From Ignavibacteria bacterium (lineage in GTDB: Bacteria > Bacteroidota > Ignavibacteria > Tepidaquicellales > Tepidaquicellaceae), in NCBI GenBank assembly GCA_016704345.1, contig JADJAH010000019.1, positions 85,292 to 149,291 on the forward strand: a stretch of DNA of 64,000 bases. The letters run 5' to 3'. Position numbers and translations under genes: made by a program. Below, piece after piece: positions 18,439 to 28,180 of the stretch (positions are counted from its first letter, which is position 1; the number at the start of each line of letters is the position of its first letter). A model generated the notes under the pieces. It was not told where the DNA came from, ran no database searches, and was given only the letters and a program-made list of their open reading frames with translations.

Positions 18439-18614
18439 TTAGTTTTCTTTATTCTCTGAATTCTCAAGTGGAAGATTTTCCATTTCTTCAATGTAGTTCT
18501 TGTCGAGCTTAACTATCCAGAGCGCTGTAGCCGTGAAAAAATCAGAAACAGCAAGAGGGAGAAAATAGGATAGATGTCAATGCCCTCGATACTTTCGAAT
18601 ATTTCTCTGAACAT
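18439..18614 (-). CDS. ccoQ: CcoQ-like small subunit, frameshifted
   Basis: A small gene between ccoNO and ccoP. From ATG 18614 it reads MFREIFESIEGIDIYPIFSL, then leaves frame in a run of six T (minus strand; A run at 18536-18541). Adding one T continues the membrane helix as LIFFTATALWIVKLDKNYIE and ends at TAA 18439, giving about 58 residues. Size, single helix and position fit CcoQ, which stabilises the cbb3 complex. The break looks like a homopolymer error. Confidence 0.75.
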
Positions 18615-18624
18615 TATTCTCTTT

Positions 18625-20751
18625 TTATTTAATTGCCGAATTTGTGCTCACCTTGATATCGGTTCCAAGCCTCTGCAGATAAGCGATCAAAGCAATTATC
18701 TCTTTCCTGCCGTCAGCGGTAAGTCCGTTTTTCTTTAGTTCAGCAGTAATCTTGTCAGCTTGCTTTTGAAGTTCTTCATTTGCAACACTTTCATATCCGT
18801 CAGGATAAGGAACTCCTAAAGTTCTCATGCCGCTTATCTTTGCCTCGGTTGAGCCGTAATCTATGTCCTGTTCATAAAGCCATCCGTAGGAAGGCATAAT
18901 AGATCCGGGTGATATTGATCTCGGATCTGACATATGAAGATAATGCCAGAGGTCAGGATATTTCCGCCCACCCTGTGCAAGTCAGGACCCGGTTCTCTTT
19001 GAACCCCATTGAAAAGGATGATCATAAACAAACTCTCCTGCTTTTGAATATTCTCCGTAACGTTCTGTTTCAGATCTGAACGGTCTGACCATTTGAGAGT
19101 GACATGTATAACATCCTTCTCTTACGTAGATATCCCTTCCCTGCAGTTCCAGAGGCGTATATGGTTTCACACTGGAAATTGTGGGGATATTTGATTTGAT
19201 AAGAAAAGTAGGTATGAGTTCAACGAGTCCACCAATAAGAATTGCAACTGTTGTCAGTAATGCAAATTTACCCGGCCTTGACTCGAGCCACTTGTGTTTA
19301 TATTTATGAGTACCTTTAGTAGGATCGACAAGAGCGGCAGCTTCAGCCTGCTCTTCAGCGACAAGCGAACCGCTTTTCACGGTCTTTACAAGATTATATA
19401 CCATTACCAAAGCGCCGATCAGATACAGACTTCCGCCAATTGATCTGATGACATACATCAGGATGATCCTTATAACAGTTTCGAGGAAGTTCGGATACAG
19501 AAGAATTCCTTCCGGAGTGAACTGCTTCCACATAAGTGATTGAGTTATGCCGGCCCAATACAACGGCGCTGCATAAAATACTATACCTAGTGTTCCAATC
19601 CAGAAATGAAAATTTGCAAGTCGATCGGAATGCAGTTTTGTATTGTAGATTCTCGGCAACAACCAGTAAAGCATAGCGAAAGTAAAGAAGCCGTTCCAGC
19701 CAAGCGCTCCAATGTGAACGTGTGCAACAATCCAGTCAGTGTAGTGAGCAATAGCATTGACGTTCTTCAGAGAAAGCATCGGCCCTTCCAGAGTCGACAT
19801 TCCGTATGCAGTTACTGCTACGACCATAAACTTGAGGACAGCACTTTCTCTCACTCTATCCCAAGCGCCTCTGAGAGTAAGGAGACCATTTATCATACCT
19901 CCCCAGGAAGGAGCAATTAGCATAATTGAGAAAACTGTTCCAAGTGACTGTGCCCAGTCCGGCAAAGCTGTATAAAGCAAATGATGCGGACCTGCCCAGA
20001 TATAGATGAATATCAAAGACCAGAAGTGAAGTATCGACAATCGATAAGAATAGATTGGCCTGTCAGCCGCCTTAGGAAGGAAATAATACATCAATCCGAG
20101 AAATGGAGTAGTAAGAAAGAATGCAACTGCATTGTGACCATACCACCATTGTACAAGCGCATCCTGAACACCGGCATATACCGGATAACTTTTAAGAAAT
20201 GAGACGGGCAGTTCAACTGAGTTAACAATATGAAGTACCGCCACTGTTACAATTGTAGCGATGTAAAACCAAATGGCTACATAAATATGCTTCTCTCTTC
20301 TCTTTGCAATTGTTCCAAAAACATTGATCGCAAAAACTACCCATATCAATGCAATAAGAATATCAATTGGCCATTCAAGTTCAGCATATTCCTTGCTTGT
20401 CGTAACACCTGCAGGCAGAGTTATTGCTGCCAAAACAATTATCAACTGCCATCCCCAGAAATGAATACTTCCGAGTAATTTGCTGAACATGCTTGCCTTG
20501 CATAATCTTGGCAAGGAATAGTAAACACCCATAAATATTGCATTTCCAACGAATGCGAAAATAACTGCATTTGTATGAAGAGGTCTGATTCTTCCGAACG
20601 TTGTATATTGAAATGCAAAGTTCAGCTCAGGCAGAATTAACTGCAGAGCTGCCAGCAATCCGACAAGCATTCCGACAATTCCCCACACGATCGTTGCAAT
20701 AGCAAAATTCCTTACGATCTTATTGTCGTAACTGAATTTTTCCAATCCCAT
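18625..20751 (-). CDS. ccoN: Fused cbb3 cytochrome oxidase subunits I and II (CcoNO)
   Basis: Subunit I (CcoN, about residues 1-480) carries twelve membrane segments with heme/CuB histidines in WWYGHNAVAFF, AGPHHLLYTALPDW and AHVHIGALGWNGF. It is fused to subunit II (CcoO) with one CYTCH heme site near residue 544 and MVRPFRSETERYGEYSKAGE. Two compensating indels break the CcoO part: an extra G near 18981 (after WGSKRTG) and a missing A near 18960; both ends are in the same frame and the joined text reads TGPDLHRVGGKYPDLWHYLHM. Corrected length is about 708 residues. A strong AAGGAGA precedes the ATG. Confidence 0.93.
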
Positions 20752-20766
20752 CTTTTGGAATCTCCT

Positions 20767-21978
20767 TTAGTTTATTAAATTAATTTCTTTCATACACTTC
20801 TTTATTCTCTCAAATGCAATTGTGATATCGTTATCAAGGCCGATAGAAAATCTAACAAGTCCGGCACTGAGGCCCATTTGCTTTTGTTCATCTTCAGGTA
20901 TTTCTGAAGAAGTACTGTGACCCGGTGAACTGAAAAGAGTCTTAAAGTAACCAAGACTTACTGCCAGATATCCGACTTTCTCTTCCTGCATCCTTGTCAT
21001 GAGCTTAGAAGCCTTTTCATAATCGCCGGCATCAACAGCCATCATTCCTCCGTAACCGAAACCATCATTCTTAAGATTTGTTAGCAATTCAAAATCCTTG
21101 TTTGACTTTAGTCCGGGATAATAAACTTTTATTCCAAGCTTCTGAAATTCTTCAGCAAGGAACGAAGCATTCTCGCTGTGCTTTTTCATTCTGACATGAA
21201 GGCTGTGAAGATTTTTAAGAATACTTGCAGCCCGGTAGCTGTCAAGCACAGGACCCAAAAGCATTGTAGCTCCTGAGTTGATATCGGTCAATGTGTTTAT
21301 GAATTCATTTGTTGAACAAATGCATCCGGCAACACAATCGCTCGTCCCGTTAATATACTTTGTCAGGCTGTGAATGACAATATCTGCACCAAGACGTTTT
21401 GGAGAAATAATCATTGGGCTGAACGTGTTGTCTATTATAAGTTTGGCGCCGGCTTGCTTCGAGATCTTTGAAAGTTCCGGAATGTCAGTAACCTCAAGTA
21501 ACGGATTGCTGATAGCTTCTCCGTAAATTATTTTGGTCTTATCCGTAATTGCAGCTTTAACAGCTTCAAGATTCTTAAGGTCAACAAACTTGACTTTGAT
21601 ACCAAGCTTAGGCAGAAAGTTCTTGAACAGTGCATATGTTCCGCCGTACACTGTTCTGCTTGAAACTATCTCATCTCCTGAAGAACAAATATCAAGCACT
21701 GTGCAACTTATAGCGCCCATACCTGAGGCAGTGACCTGAGCGCTTTCAGTATCTTCCAGGCGAGCAAGAGCATTCGCTAAGAACTTGTTGATCGGATTCC
21801 AGTGTCTTGAATATAAAAAGCATCCTTCAATCTCATGATCAAAGAGTTCCTCCATTTTTTGAGGACTCATGAAAGTGAACGTTGAAGAATCGGTGATCGA
21901 AGGATTTACATCACCAAATTCACCAAACACCAGATAGTCGTGTATACTTGTACTCGGGTCAAATTTCATATCATTCAT
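20767..21978 (-). CDS. Cys/Met-metabolism PLP enzyme, methionine gamma-lyase-like
   Basis: A 403-residue fold-type I PLP enzyme. Motifs: SRHWNPINKFLANALARLE near residue 60, ASGMGAISCTVLDICSSGDEI, LIIDNTFSPM and the PLP-lysine segment SLTKYINGTSD near residue 210. Length and the GYFKTLFSSPGHSTSSEIP ending fit the methionine gamma-lyase/cystathionine lyase group; the exact substrate is uncertain. It is 2 bp from the upstream flavoprotein and 15 bp before ccoNO, so it is embedded in the oxidase operon. Release of sulfide or methanethiol close to an SQR-like protein is an attractive but unproven link. Confidence 0.85.
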   Translation of the reverse strand: MNDMKFDPSTSIHDYLVFGEFGDVNPSITDSSTFTFMSPQKMEELFDHEIEGCFLYSRHWNPINKFLANALARLEDTESAQVTASGMGAISCTVLDICSSGDEIVSSRTVYGGTYALFKNFLPKLGIKVKFVDLKNLEAVKAAITDKTKIIYGEAISNPLLEVTDIPELSKISKQAGAKLIIDNTFSPMIISPKRLGADIVIHSLTKYINGTSDCVAGCICSTNEFINTLTDINSGATMLLGPVLDSYRAASILKNLHSLHVRMKKHSENASFLAEEFQKLGIKVYYPGLKSNKDFELLTNLKNDGFGYGGMMAVDAGDYEKASKLMTRMQEEKVGYLAVSLGYFKTLFSSPGHSTSSEIPEDEQKQMGLSAGLVRFSIGLDNDITIAFERIKKCMKEINLIN

Positions 21979-21980
21979 AA

Positions 21981-23177
21981 TTAGACAATTCCCATTCTTC
22001 TTGAAAGCATATAATATTTTTCATGTGCAACTTTTGCCCAATGAGCCTGAGGACCGGGAATTATCATCTCCAGTCCACTGGGTGAAAGCATATGATCTCC
22101 AATGATCATCAATCCCTGATTCCCTATTGCCAATATAGAGTAAGCATTGATATCACTGAATGAAAGTGATCTTTTTTCCAGTCCGAATATGTCCGCATAA
22201 ATATTCCATGCTGCAGTCTTTGCCATCATTTCCGAAGGGTAGCTGGTTCTCGGAATATTATACTTAACCTCCGTTTCCTCCGGTGGCTCAACATCAACTG
22301 CCAACCCGGCCGCATAAATTTCAGGGAAATCGTGATGCCTGTATTCGTCATTGGTTTCAATGAACCCGTGTTCATTCCCCAGGCCGGGCGAATTCTTAAC
22401 AGGATTTGATCCTGAAAAACGCGGAATGATCATAGTGTATCGTGATAAGATCTCTCTGTTGTCTTCGAGGATAATTTTTTCTGGTAAGACTTCCTTTATG
22501 GATGCATCAGTTATCCATTTAAAATTGTACTTTTTGAAAAGCCGCTCTCCTATCTCCTGAATATTCGCTATTCCTCCTATTCCAAGATGTCCCAGAAATG
22601 GTTCGGAAGTAATAAAAGTAATTGGGGAATTAGAGATCATGCCGGCTTTTGCCAATTGATATTGAGCGTTGAAGAGAAACTCATAAGCTGAAGCGAAATA
22701 TGCCGTGCCCTGAGCAGCTGCAACAACAAGCGGTCCGCCATGCGTCAGATAATCACTCCAGGCTTTCTTTGCTTCCCTGGCGCAGTCCAGATTACAGATA
22801 CAATGGCTGTATTTTCCAGGACCTGATCCGGGAATACTTTCATAGTCGGGCTCAAAGCCTGTTGCAATGACCAAATAATCATAAGGAAAATATTCATCAT
22901 GAAGCCACACCTGCTTATTCTCAGGATCGAACCTGACGATCTCAGCTTCGAAAAATTTTATATCTCTTTGAAAAAGCGGAGGTCTAACATCAAACATAAT
23001 ATCTTCCTCTTTTCTCAATCCGAAAGGATACCAAATAAGAGATGGTACAAAGACAAAATTCGGACTCTTGCCGATCACAATTACTTCATGATCAGATCCT
23101 ACTAGCTGTTTCAGTTCTATCGCAGCAGTAAAGCCTGCAAAGCTGTTTCCAGCAACTACAATATTCATTCTTTTCAT
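21981..23177 (-). CDS. SQR-like FAD-dependent oxidoreductase
   Basis: A 398-residue flavoprotein of the sulfide:quinone reductase/FCSD fold: VVAGNSFAGFTAAIEL binds FAD, then FVPSLIWYPFG, the YDYLVIATGFEPDYESIPG strand, AAAQGTAYFASAYEFLFNA and a C-terminal PGPQAHWAKVAHEKY. A Cys cluster (SHCICNLDC, about residues 125-133) fits the first SQR active-site Cys, but the positions of the second and third appear to hold Tyr (GTAYF) and Ala (AAGLAVDV). It may use another donor, or be a redox sensor or degenerate SQR. It lies between ccoS and the PLP lyase inside the cbb3 cluster. Confidence 0.78.
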   Translation of the reverse strand: MKRMNIVVAGNSFAGFTAAIELKQLVGSDHEVIVIGKSPNFVFVPSLIWYPFGLRKEEDIMFDVRPPLFQRDIKFFEAEIVRFDPENKQVWLHDEYFPYDYLVIATGFEPDYESIPGSGPGKYSHCICNLDCAREAKKAWSDYLTHGGPLVVAAAQGTAYFASAYEFLFNAQYQLAKAGMISNSPITFITSEPFLGHLGIGGIANIQEIGERLFKKYNFKWITDASIKEVLPEKIILEDNREILSRYTMIIPRFSGSNPVKNSPGLGNEHGFIETNDEYRHHDFPEIYAAGLAVDVEPPEETEVKYNIPRTSYPSEMMAKTAAWNIYADIFGLEKRSLSFSDINAYSILAIGNQGLMIIGDHMLSPSGLEMIIPGPQAHWAKVAHEKYYMLSRRMGIV

Positions 23178-23201
23178 TTTCGGACTTCTGAGATTAAAAT
23201 T

Positions 23202-23360
23202 TTACAAATCCTTTCTTGATTCGTCTTCATCAAACAGCATCCTTACGGACGGAGTAAATCTGTCCTCATACTGATCATTCTTAACAGACCAAATGAATGC
23301 CAAGAGAAAACCCGTTGCAACTATCAAACTTGCTCCTATCAACACCAATATTACACTCAT
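23202..23360 (-). CDS. ccoS: CcoS, cbb3 oxidase assembly protein
   Basis: A 52-residue protein starting MSVILVLIGASLIVATGFLL, with one membrane helix followed by FIWSVKNDQYEDRF and an acidic tail, the typical CcoS pattern. CcoS takes part in cofactor insertion into cbb3 oxidase. The ATG overlaps the ccoI stop by 4 bp and is preceded by AAGGAGA, so it is translationally coupled to ccoI, as in other cbb3 gene sets. Confidence 0.88.
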   Translation of the reverse strand: MSVILVLIGASLIVATGFLLAFIWSVKNDQYEDRFTPSVRMLFDEDESRKDL

Positions 23361-25795
23361 ATTAATTTTCTCCTTTTGGCTGAAAGGTTTGTCATACCAA
23401 CTACAAACAACACAATCGAAATTGAATTGAAGGGCATAAGAATGGCCGCTATCAATGGCGAGAATGTTCCTTGAGATGCCAGATACAATCCGATCACATT
23501 ATAAAAAAAAGATATGACGAAGCTTACTTTGATAATAAGCATTGTTGATCTTGCAAAATTCATAAACGAACCAAGTTTCGAAAATTCCTGCGCATCCATA
23601 ATTATATCACATGCAGGAGAGAAGCTTGCAACATCTTCCGTAACCGAAACACCAATATCGCTTTGCTTGAGGGCGCCTGCATCATTGAGACCATCTCCTA
23701 TCATCATGACCTTTTCGCCTTTCTTCTGTTTGGATCTCACATATCTCAACTTATCAGATGGCATCTGATCAAAATGAAGTTGATCATCTTCGAAAAATTT
23801 CTTCAGCATAGTTCTTTCATGGTTCTTATCACCGGAGATAAGTGAAATGTTATACTTAGTGCTAAGCTCATTTAATAATGGTTCAAGACCGTCCCTGTAC
23901 TTACTGCTGAACGAATAGAATCCCTTTACTTCGCCATCGATAGACAGGAATACATTTGTCGAAACCAAATTCTTCCTGAAGTCAGTGCTGAATTTCTGAA
24001 ACGGACATTCTATATCACCCAATACATATCTGATATTTCCAAGCTTAACAATTCTGCCTTCCACTTGCCCGCTTATTCCTTCTCCGGCAATTTCTTCAAA
24101 CTCAGTGGATCTGAATACATATGAGCCATTTAATGATTCATGAATCCTTCTGCTTAGAGGATGAGTTGAATTCCTTACCAATGATTTAACAAGAGCATTA
24201 TCTTCATCCGAAAGTTCGCTTCCGATAAACTCTATCCTTAGGTCCTTAGTATTTGTGATAGTACCCGTCTTATCAAGAACAATTGAATCAATCTTCGACA
24301 TAGTTTCTATGACAAATGAATCCCTCAAATAGAATTTATTCTTACCAAGAATCCGAAGACTGTTTCCCAAAGCAAAGGGAGTTGTCAATGCCAGTGCGCA
24401 AGGACATGCAATGATCAGAACTGTTGTAAATGCAGTCAACGCCTTGTCAACATCTGTAGGAAGCCAGTAGAATGCTGATGCGAAAGCTATTAGTAGAATA
24501 GCGATTGTAAAATACTTGCTTACAAAATTTGTAAGAGATTCAATTCCTGATTTTCGTGTTTTAACGAAGGCCTTGTCATTCCATAGTTGTGTAAGATAGC
24601 TTTGTGATACAGTTCTGAGTACTTCGAGTTCAATAGCACTTCCAAGATGTTTTCCGCCGGCATAGATTATTTCACCAAGGACCTTTTGTTCGGGAATTGA
24701 TTCCCCGGTAACAAAGCTGTAGTCAATGTATCCTTCACCGCTAAAAAGTATTGCATCAACAGGGATTATTTCATTGTTACGAATTATTATCCTGTCACCG
24801 ACATTAAGTTTGGAAACGGGTATGCATGTCTCAGCGCCTTTCTTGTTGCAAGTAACAGAAATAGGAAAATATGATTTATAGTCTCTTTCGAAATTTATTG
24901 ACTCGTATGTCTTACTTTGAAATAGTTTTCCGATCAAAAGGAAGAACACAAGTCCCGCCAAAGAATCCATAAAACCGGCGTTACTGTGTAAAACAATTTC
25001 ATAAATGCTTCTCAAGAAGAGCGCAAGCAAACCCAATGATATTGGAACATCTATGTTGATGAATTTATTCTTCAGTCCCTTCCATGCCGAAATAAAGTAT
25101 GGAGAACTGCAATATGTAATCACCGGAATTCCCAGAAGTATGTTCAGGTAGTTGAAAACATTTTTCAAACCCTGATCATAAGTATCACCTATAGCGAGAT
25201 ACTCGGGAAAGCTAAGCAGCATTATGTTCCCAAGACAAAAACCGGCAACACCGATCCTTGCATACAGATCACGGAAATTTTTTCCTGAGGATTTTTTCTT
25301 AAACTCCGTATCGAGATTTATGTTAGGCTCATAGCCAACAGACACAAGAGATTTTACAACTTCCTTGAGGGTTGTTATTTCATTATCAAATAAAATGGAA
25401 ACTCTTTTCTGAAGGAAATCAACTCTTGAATTTATCACTCCGGGATTTACCTTGTTGATGCGTTCCAAAAGCCAAATGCAGGAACTGCAGTGAATTTCGG
25501 GTATGCTAAATGTTACGGAAGAAAGATTCTTGTTGTTGAATTCTACGATCTTACTGATAATATCCTTGTCGTCCAGATAATCGAAACGTTTCTCAAACGG
25601 AACTTCCTTAACTTTGAGCCCGGCCTCGCCGTCAATAGAATAATATTCGCAAAGATTGTGTCCGTCCAGAATTTGAAAGACGGCTTTACAACCTTCGCAG
25701 CAGAAGCTCTTATCATCTAGCTTAACTGAATTGTCATTACAGTTCTCCCCGCAATGATAGCAGAAGGAACTGATCTTATCTTTTACAAGGCTCAT
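23357..25795 (-). CDS. ccoI: CcoI/FixI-type copper P1B ATPase
   Basis: About 812 residues. The N-terminus has a Cys-rich zinc-finger-like domain (FCYHCGENC, later CCEGCKAVF), followed by an HMA domain with HCSSC, eight predicted helices, the CPC copper motif in ACPCALALTTPFAL, the phosphorylation site DKTGT, an HP motif in NSTHPLSRR and GDGLNDAGALKQSDIG. CcoI exports copper to the periplasm for cbb3 CuB. I choose ATG 25795 rather than ATG 25867: the longer version begins inside the two FNR-like boxes and adds 24 residues not seen in the family. Confidence 0.92.
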   Translation of the reverse strand: MSLVKDKISSFCYHCGENCNDNSVKLDDKSFCCEGCKAVFQILDGHNLCEYYSIDGEAGLKVKEVPFEKRFDYLDDKDIISKIVEFNNKNLSSVTFSIPEIHCSSCIWLLERINKVNPGVINSRVDFLQKRVSILFDNEITTLKEVVKSLVSVGYEPNINLDTEFKKKSSGKNFRDLYARIGVAGFCLGNIMLLSFPEYLAIGDTYDQGLKNVFNYLNILLGIPVITYCSSPYFISAWKGLKNKFINIDVPISLGLLALFLRSIYEIVLHSNAGFMDSLAGLVFFLLIGKLFQSKTYESINFERDYKSYFPISVTCNKKGAETCIPVSKLNVGDRIIIRNNEIIPVDAILFSGEGYIDYSFVTGESIPEQKVLGEIIYAGGKHLGSAIELEVLRTVSQSYLTQLWNDKAFVKTRKSGIESLTNFVSKYFTIAILLIAFASAFYWLPTDVDKALTAFTTVLIIACPCALALTTPFALGNSLRILGKNKFYLRDSFVIETMSKIDSIVLDKTGTITNTKDLRIEFIGSELSDEDNALVKSLVRNSTHPLSRRIHESLNGSYVFRSTEFEEIAGEGISGQVEGRIVKLGNIRYVLGDIECPFQKFSTDFRKNLVSTNVFLSIDGEVKGFYSFSSKYRDGLEPLLNELSTKYNISLISGDKNHERTMLKKFFEDDQLHFDQMPSDKLRYVRSKQKKGEKVMMIGDGLNDAGALKQSDIGVSVTEDVASFSPACDIIMDAQEFSKLGSFMNFARSTMLIIKVSFVISFFYNVIGLYLASQGTFSPLIAAILMPFNSISIVLFVVGMTNLSAKRRKLI

Positions 25796-25831
25796 GTTTG
25801 GCAAAGATATAATTACTAAAATTGTATCTCT

Positions 25832-25867
25832 ATGATATTTGTCATTAAAAAGTATGATTTTTGTCAT
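25832..25867 (-). promoter_or_regulatory. Two tandem FNR-like boxes upstream of ccoI
   Basis: Two 14-bp palindromes, ATGATATTTGTCAT (25832-25845) and ATGATTTTTGTCAT (25854-25867), share TGAT-N4-GTCA and are centred 22 bp apart (about two helical turns). The layout resembles the FNR/Crp consensus TTGAT-N4-ATCAA. They lie 37 and 59 bp upstream of the preferred ccoI start, and an Fnr-type gene ends the same cluster. Binding is inferred. Confidence 0.65.
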
Positions 25868-25974
25868 ACTTTTTCAAAATATGCATTTGTAGCACATTTT
25901 TGCACTTTGCCCAATAAATTATTTGATTTCGGGGCAGAAATGATGTATTGCTTTAAGCGAGACTTCTTATTATT

Positions 25975-26001
25975 TTAGCACTCTCAATGATAGAGTGCTA
26001 A
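25975..26001. promoter_or_regulatory. CIRCE element (HrcA operator) before groES
   Basis: A perfect CIRCE: TTAGCACTC at 25975-25983, nine-base spacer, GAGTGCTAA at 25993-26001. It ends 34 bp before the groES ATG. CIRCE is the operator of the heat-shock repressor HrcA, so groESL is predicted to be HrcA-controlled; hrcA itself is not in the window. Confidence 0.97.
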
Positions 26002-26035
26002 CACAGTAATTAATTAAACCAAAAAGAAGCATAAA

Positions 26036-26320
26036 ATGAACGTAAAACCATTAAGCGACAGGATAATAGTAAAACCTGCAGAAGCTGAAGAAAAAACAGC
26101 ATCAGGACTTATTATTCCTGACACTGCAAAAGAGAAGCCAATGAAAGGCGAAATAGTAGCAGTAGGAAAAGGAAAGATCACCGATGACGGAAAAGAGATC
26201 AAACTGGAATTGAAAGTCGGTGACAAAGTACTTTACGGAAAATATTCCGGTACAGAAGTAACGATTGACGGCGAGGAATATCTTATTATGAGAGAATCCG
26301 ACGTCTATGCAATTATCTGA
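26036..26320 (+). CDS. groES: GroES co-chaperonin
   Basis: A 94-residue GroES: it starts VKPLSDRIIVKPAEAEEKTA, has the mobile loop TASGLIIPDTAKEKPMKGEI and ends with the EYLIMRESDVYAII strand. It forms the heptameric lid of the GroEL chamber. It is the first gene after the CIRCE element and lies 28 bp upstream of groEL, in the canonical order. Confidence 0.98.
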   Translation: MNVKPLSDRIIVKPAEAEEKTASGLIIPDTAKEKPMKGEIVAVGKGKITDDGKEIKLELKVGDKVLYGKYSGTEVTIDGEEYLIMRESDVYAII

Positions 26321-26348
26321 AATTAAAATCAAAAGGAGAAAATAAACA

Positions 26349-27980
26349 ATGGCATCAAAAATAATCACGTTCAACACTGAAGCCAGAGCGGCTTTAAAGA
26401 AAGGTGTTGATACGCTTGCCAACGCAGTGAAGGTCACATTGGGACCAAAGGGCAGGAATGTAGTAATAGATAAAAAGTTCGGTGCTCCTACAGTAACTAA
26501 AGATGGAGTCACAGTTGCAAAGGAAATCGAACTCGAAGATCCAATTGAAAATATGGGTGCGCAGATGGTAAAGGAAGTTGCTTCAAAGACTTCTGATGTG
26601 GCCGGAGACGGAACCACAACTGCAACAGTTCTCGCACAGGCAATTTACAGAGAGGGACTTAAGCATGTAACAAGCGGAGCAAATCCAATGGATCTTAAGA
26701 GAGGAATTGACAAGGCAGTTGAGACTCTTGTAAAAGGTCTGAAGGATCTTTCATCACCGATAAAGGAGAACAAAGAAATTGCGCAGGTTGGATCAATCTC
26801 AGCCAACAATGATAAATACATTGGCGATCTTATCGCAGAAGCAATGGACAAGGTCGGGAAAGACGGTGTTATTACAGTTGAAGAAGCCAAAGGTACAGAA
26901 ACAACAGTTGATGTTGTAGAAGGTATGCAGTTTGACAGAGGTTACCTTTCACCTTACTTCGTTACAGATGCAGAATCAATGGAAGCTGAGCTTGAAGATC
27001 CTTATATCCTTATTCATGATAAAAAGATCTCAACAATGAAAGACCTCCTTCCGATACTTGAGAAGGCTGTTCAATCAGGAAGAGGAATGCTTATACTTGC
27101 AGAAGATGTAGAAGGTGAAGCTCTTGCAACTTTGGTTGTCAATAAGCTTAGAGGAACTCTGAAGGTAGTAGCAGTAAAAGCTCCCGGATTTGGTGACAGA
27201 AGAAAAGCAATGCTTGAAGATATTGCAATTTTAACCAAAGCTACGGTTATCTCTGAAGAGCAGGGATATAAACTTGAGAATGCAACAGTTTCATATCTTG
27301 GAACTGCAAAGAGAGTTGTTGTTGACAAAGACAATACAACAATCGTTGAAGGTGCCGGAGATAAGGAAGACATAAAGAAGAGGATCAATGAAATTAAGTC
27401 ACAGATCGATAAGACCACTTCTGACTACGATAAGGAAAAGCTTCAGGAAAGGCTCGCAAAGCTTTCAGGCGGAGTTGCTGTTCTGAAGATCGGTGCTTCT
27501 ACAGAAGTTGAGATGAAAGAAAAGAAGGCAAGAGTTGAAGATGCATTGCATGCTACAAGAGCTGCAGTTGAGGAAGGTATTGTTCCCGGCGGTGGTGTAG
27601 CTTTGCTGAGAGTATCATCCAAACTCGACGGTCTTAAAGATGAGAACCATGACATTATGACCGGAATCAGTATCATTAAGAAAGCTATTGAAGAGCCTAT
27701 AAGACAAATAGTTGAGAACGCAGGTCTCGAGGGATCAGTGGTCATCAACAAAGTAAAAGAAGGTAAAGATAATTATGGATTCAATGCTGCAACTGAGAAC
27801 TATGAAGACCTTGTAAAGGCCGGAGTCATTGACCCTACAAAGGTAACAAGAGTTGCTCTTGAAAATGCAGCATCAGTCGCCGGTCTTTTACTTATGACTG
27901 AAGCTACTGTCGTTGAGAAACCCGAAAAAGAAAAAGCTGCTCCGATGATGCCTCCGGGCGGCATGGGAGACATGTACTAA
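26349..27980 (+). CDS. groEL: GroEL chaperonin
   Basis: A 543-residue chaperonin of full length, with ATP-binding VTLGPKGRNV and the DGTTTATVLA loop, KAPGFGDRRKAMLEDIA in the apical domain, and a C-terminus with the GGM-type tail PPGGMGDMY. A strong AAAGGAG ribosome site precedes the ATG. It folds cytoplasmic proteins together with GroES and ATP. The frame is intact throughout, in contrast to many other genes of this window. Confidence 0.99.
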   Translation: MASKIITFNTEARAALKKGVDTLANAVKVTLGPKGRNVVIDKKFGAPTVTKDGVTVAKEIELEDPIENMGAQMVKEVASKTSDVAGDGTTTATVLAQAIYREGLKHVTSGANPMDLKRGIDKAVETLVKGLKDLSSPIKENKEIAQVGSISANNDKYIGDLIAEAMDKVGKDGVITVEEAKGTETTVDVVEGMQFDRGYLSPYFVTDAESMEAELEDPYILIHDKKISTMKDLLPILEKAVQSGRGMLILAEDVEGEALATLVVNKLRGTLKVVAVKAPGFGDRRKAMLEDIAILTKATVISEEQGYKLENATVSYLGTAKRVVVDKDNTTIVEGAGDKEDIKKRINEIKSQIDKTTSDYDKEKLQERLAKLSGGVAVLKIGASTEVEMKEKKARVEDALHATRAAVEEGIVPGGGVALLRVSSKLDGLKDENHDIMTGISIIKKAIEEPIRQIVENAGLEGSVVINKVKEGKDNYGFNAATENYEDLVKAGVIDPTKVTRVALENAASVAGLLLMTEATVVEKPEKEKAAPMMPPGGMGDMY

Positions 27981-28016
27981 GATCCGGTTTCTGATGCAGA
28001 TGTAATATTTCACATT

Positions 28017-28052
28017 AACCCTCTTCGTGAATTTTTCGGAGAGGGTTTTTTT
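28017..28052 (+). terminator. Intrinsic terminator after groEL
   Basis: An 8-bp perfect stem (AACCCTCT at 28017-28024 and AGAGGGTT at 28040-28047) with a 15-nt loop is followed by a T run to 28052, 37 bp beyond the groEL stop. Confidence 0.9.
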
Positions 28053-28180
28053 ATCGATCAATTGATTCCGGTTTCATTCTACTAATTTGCATTGATAATA
28101 AAGTGTAAACTAAGATAACACAGTCTATTTTATTAATCCCGTTTAAGAACTAATTTGTGAAATCTTAAGTTAACTGATGC

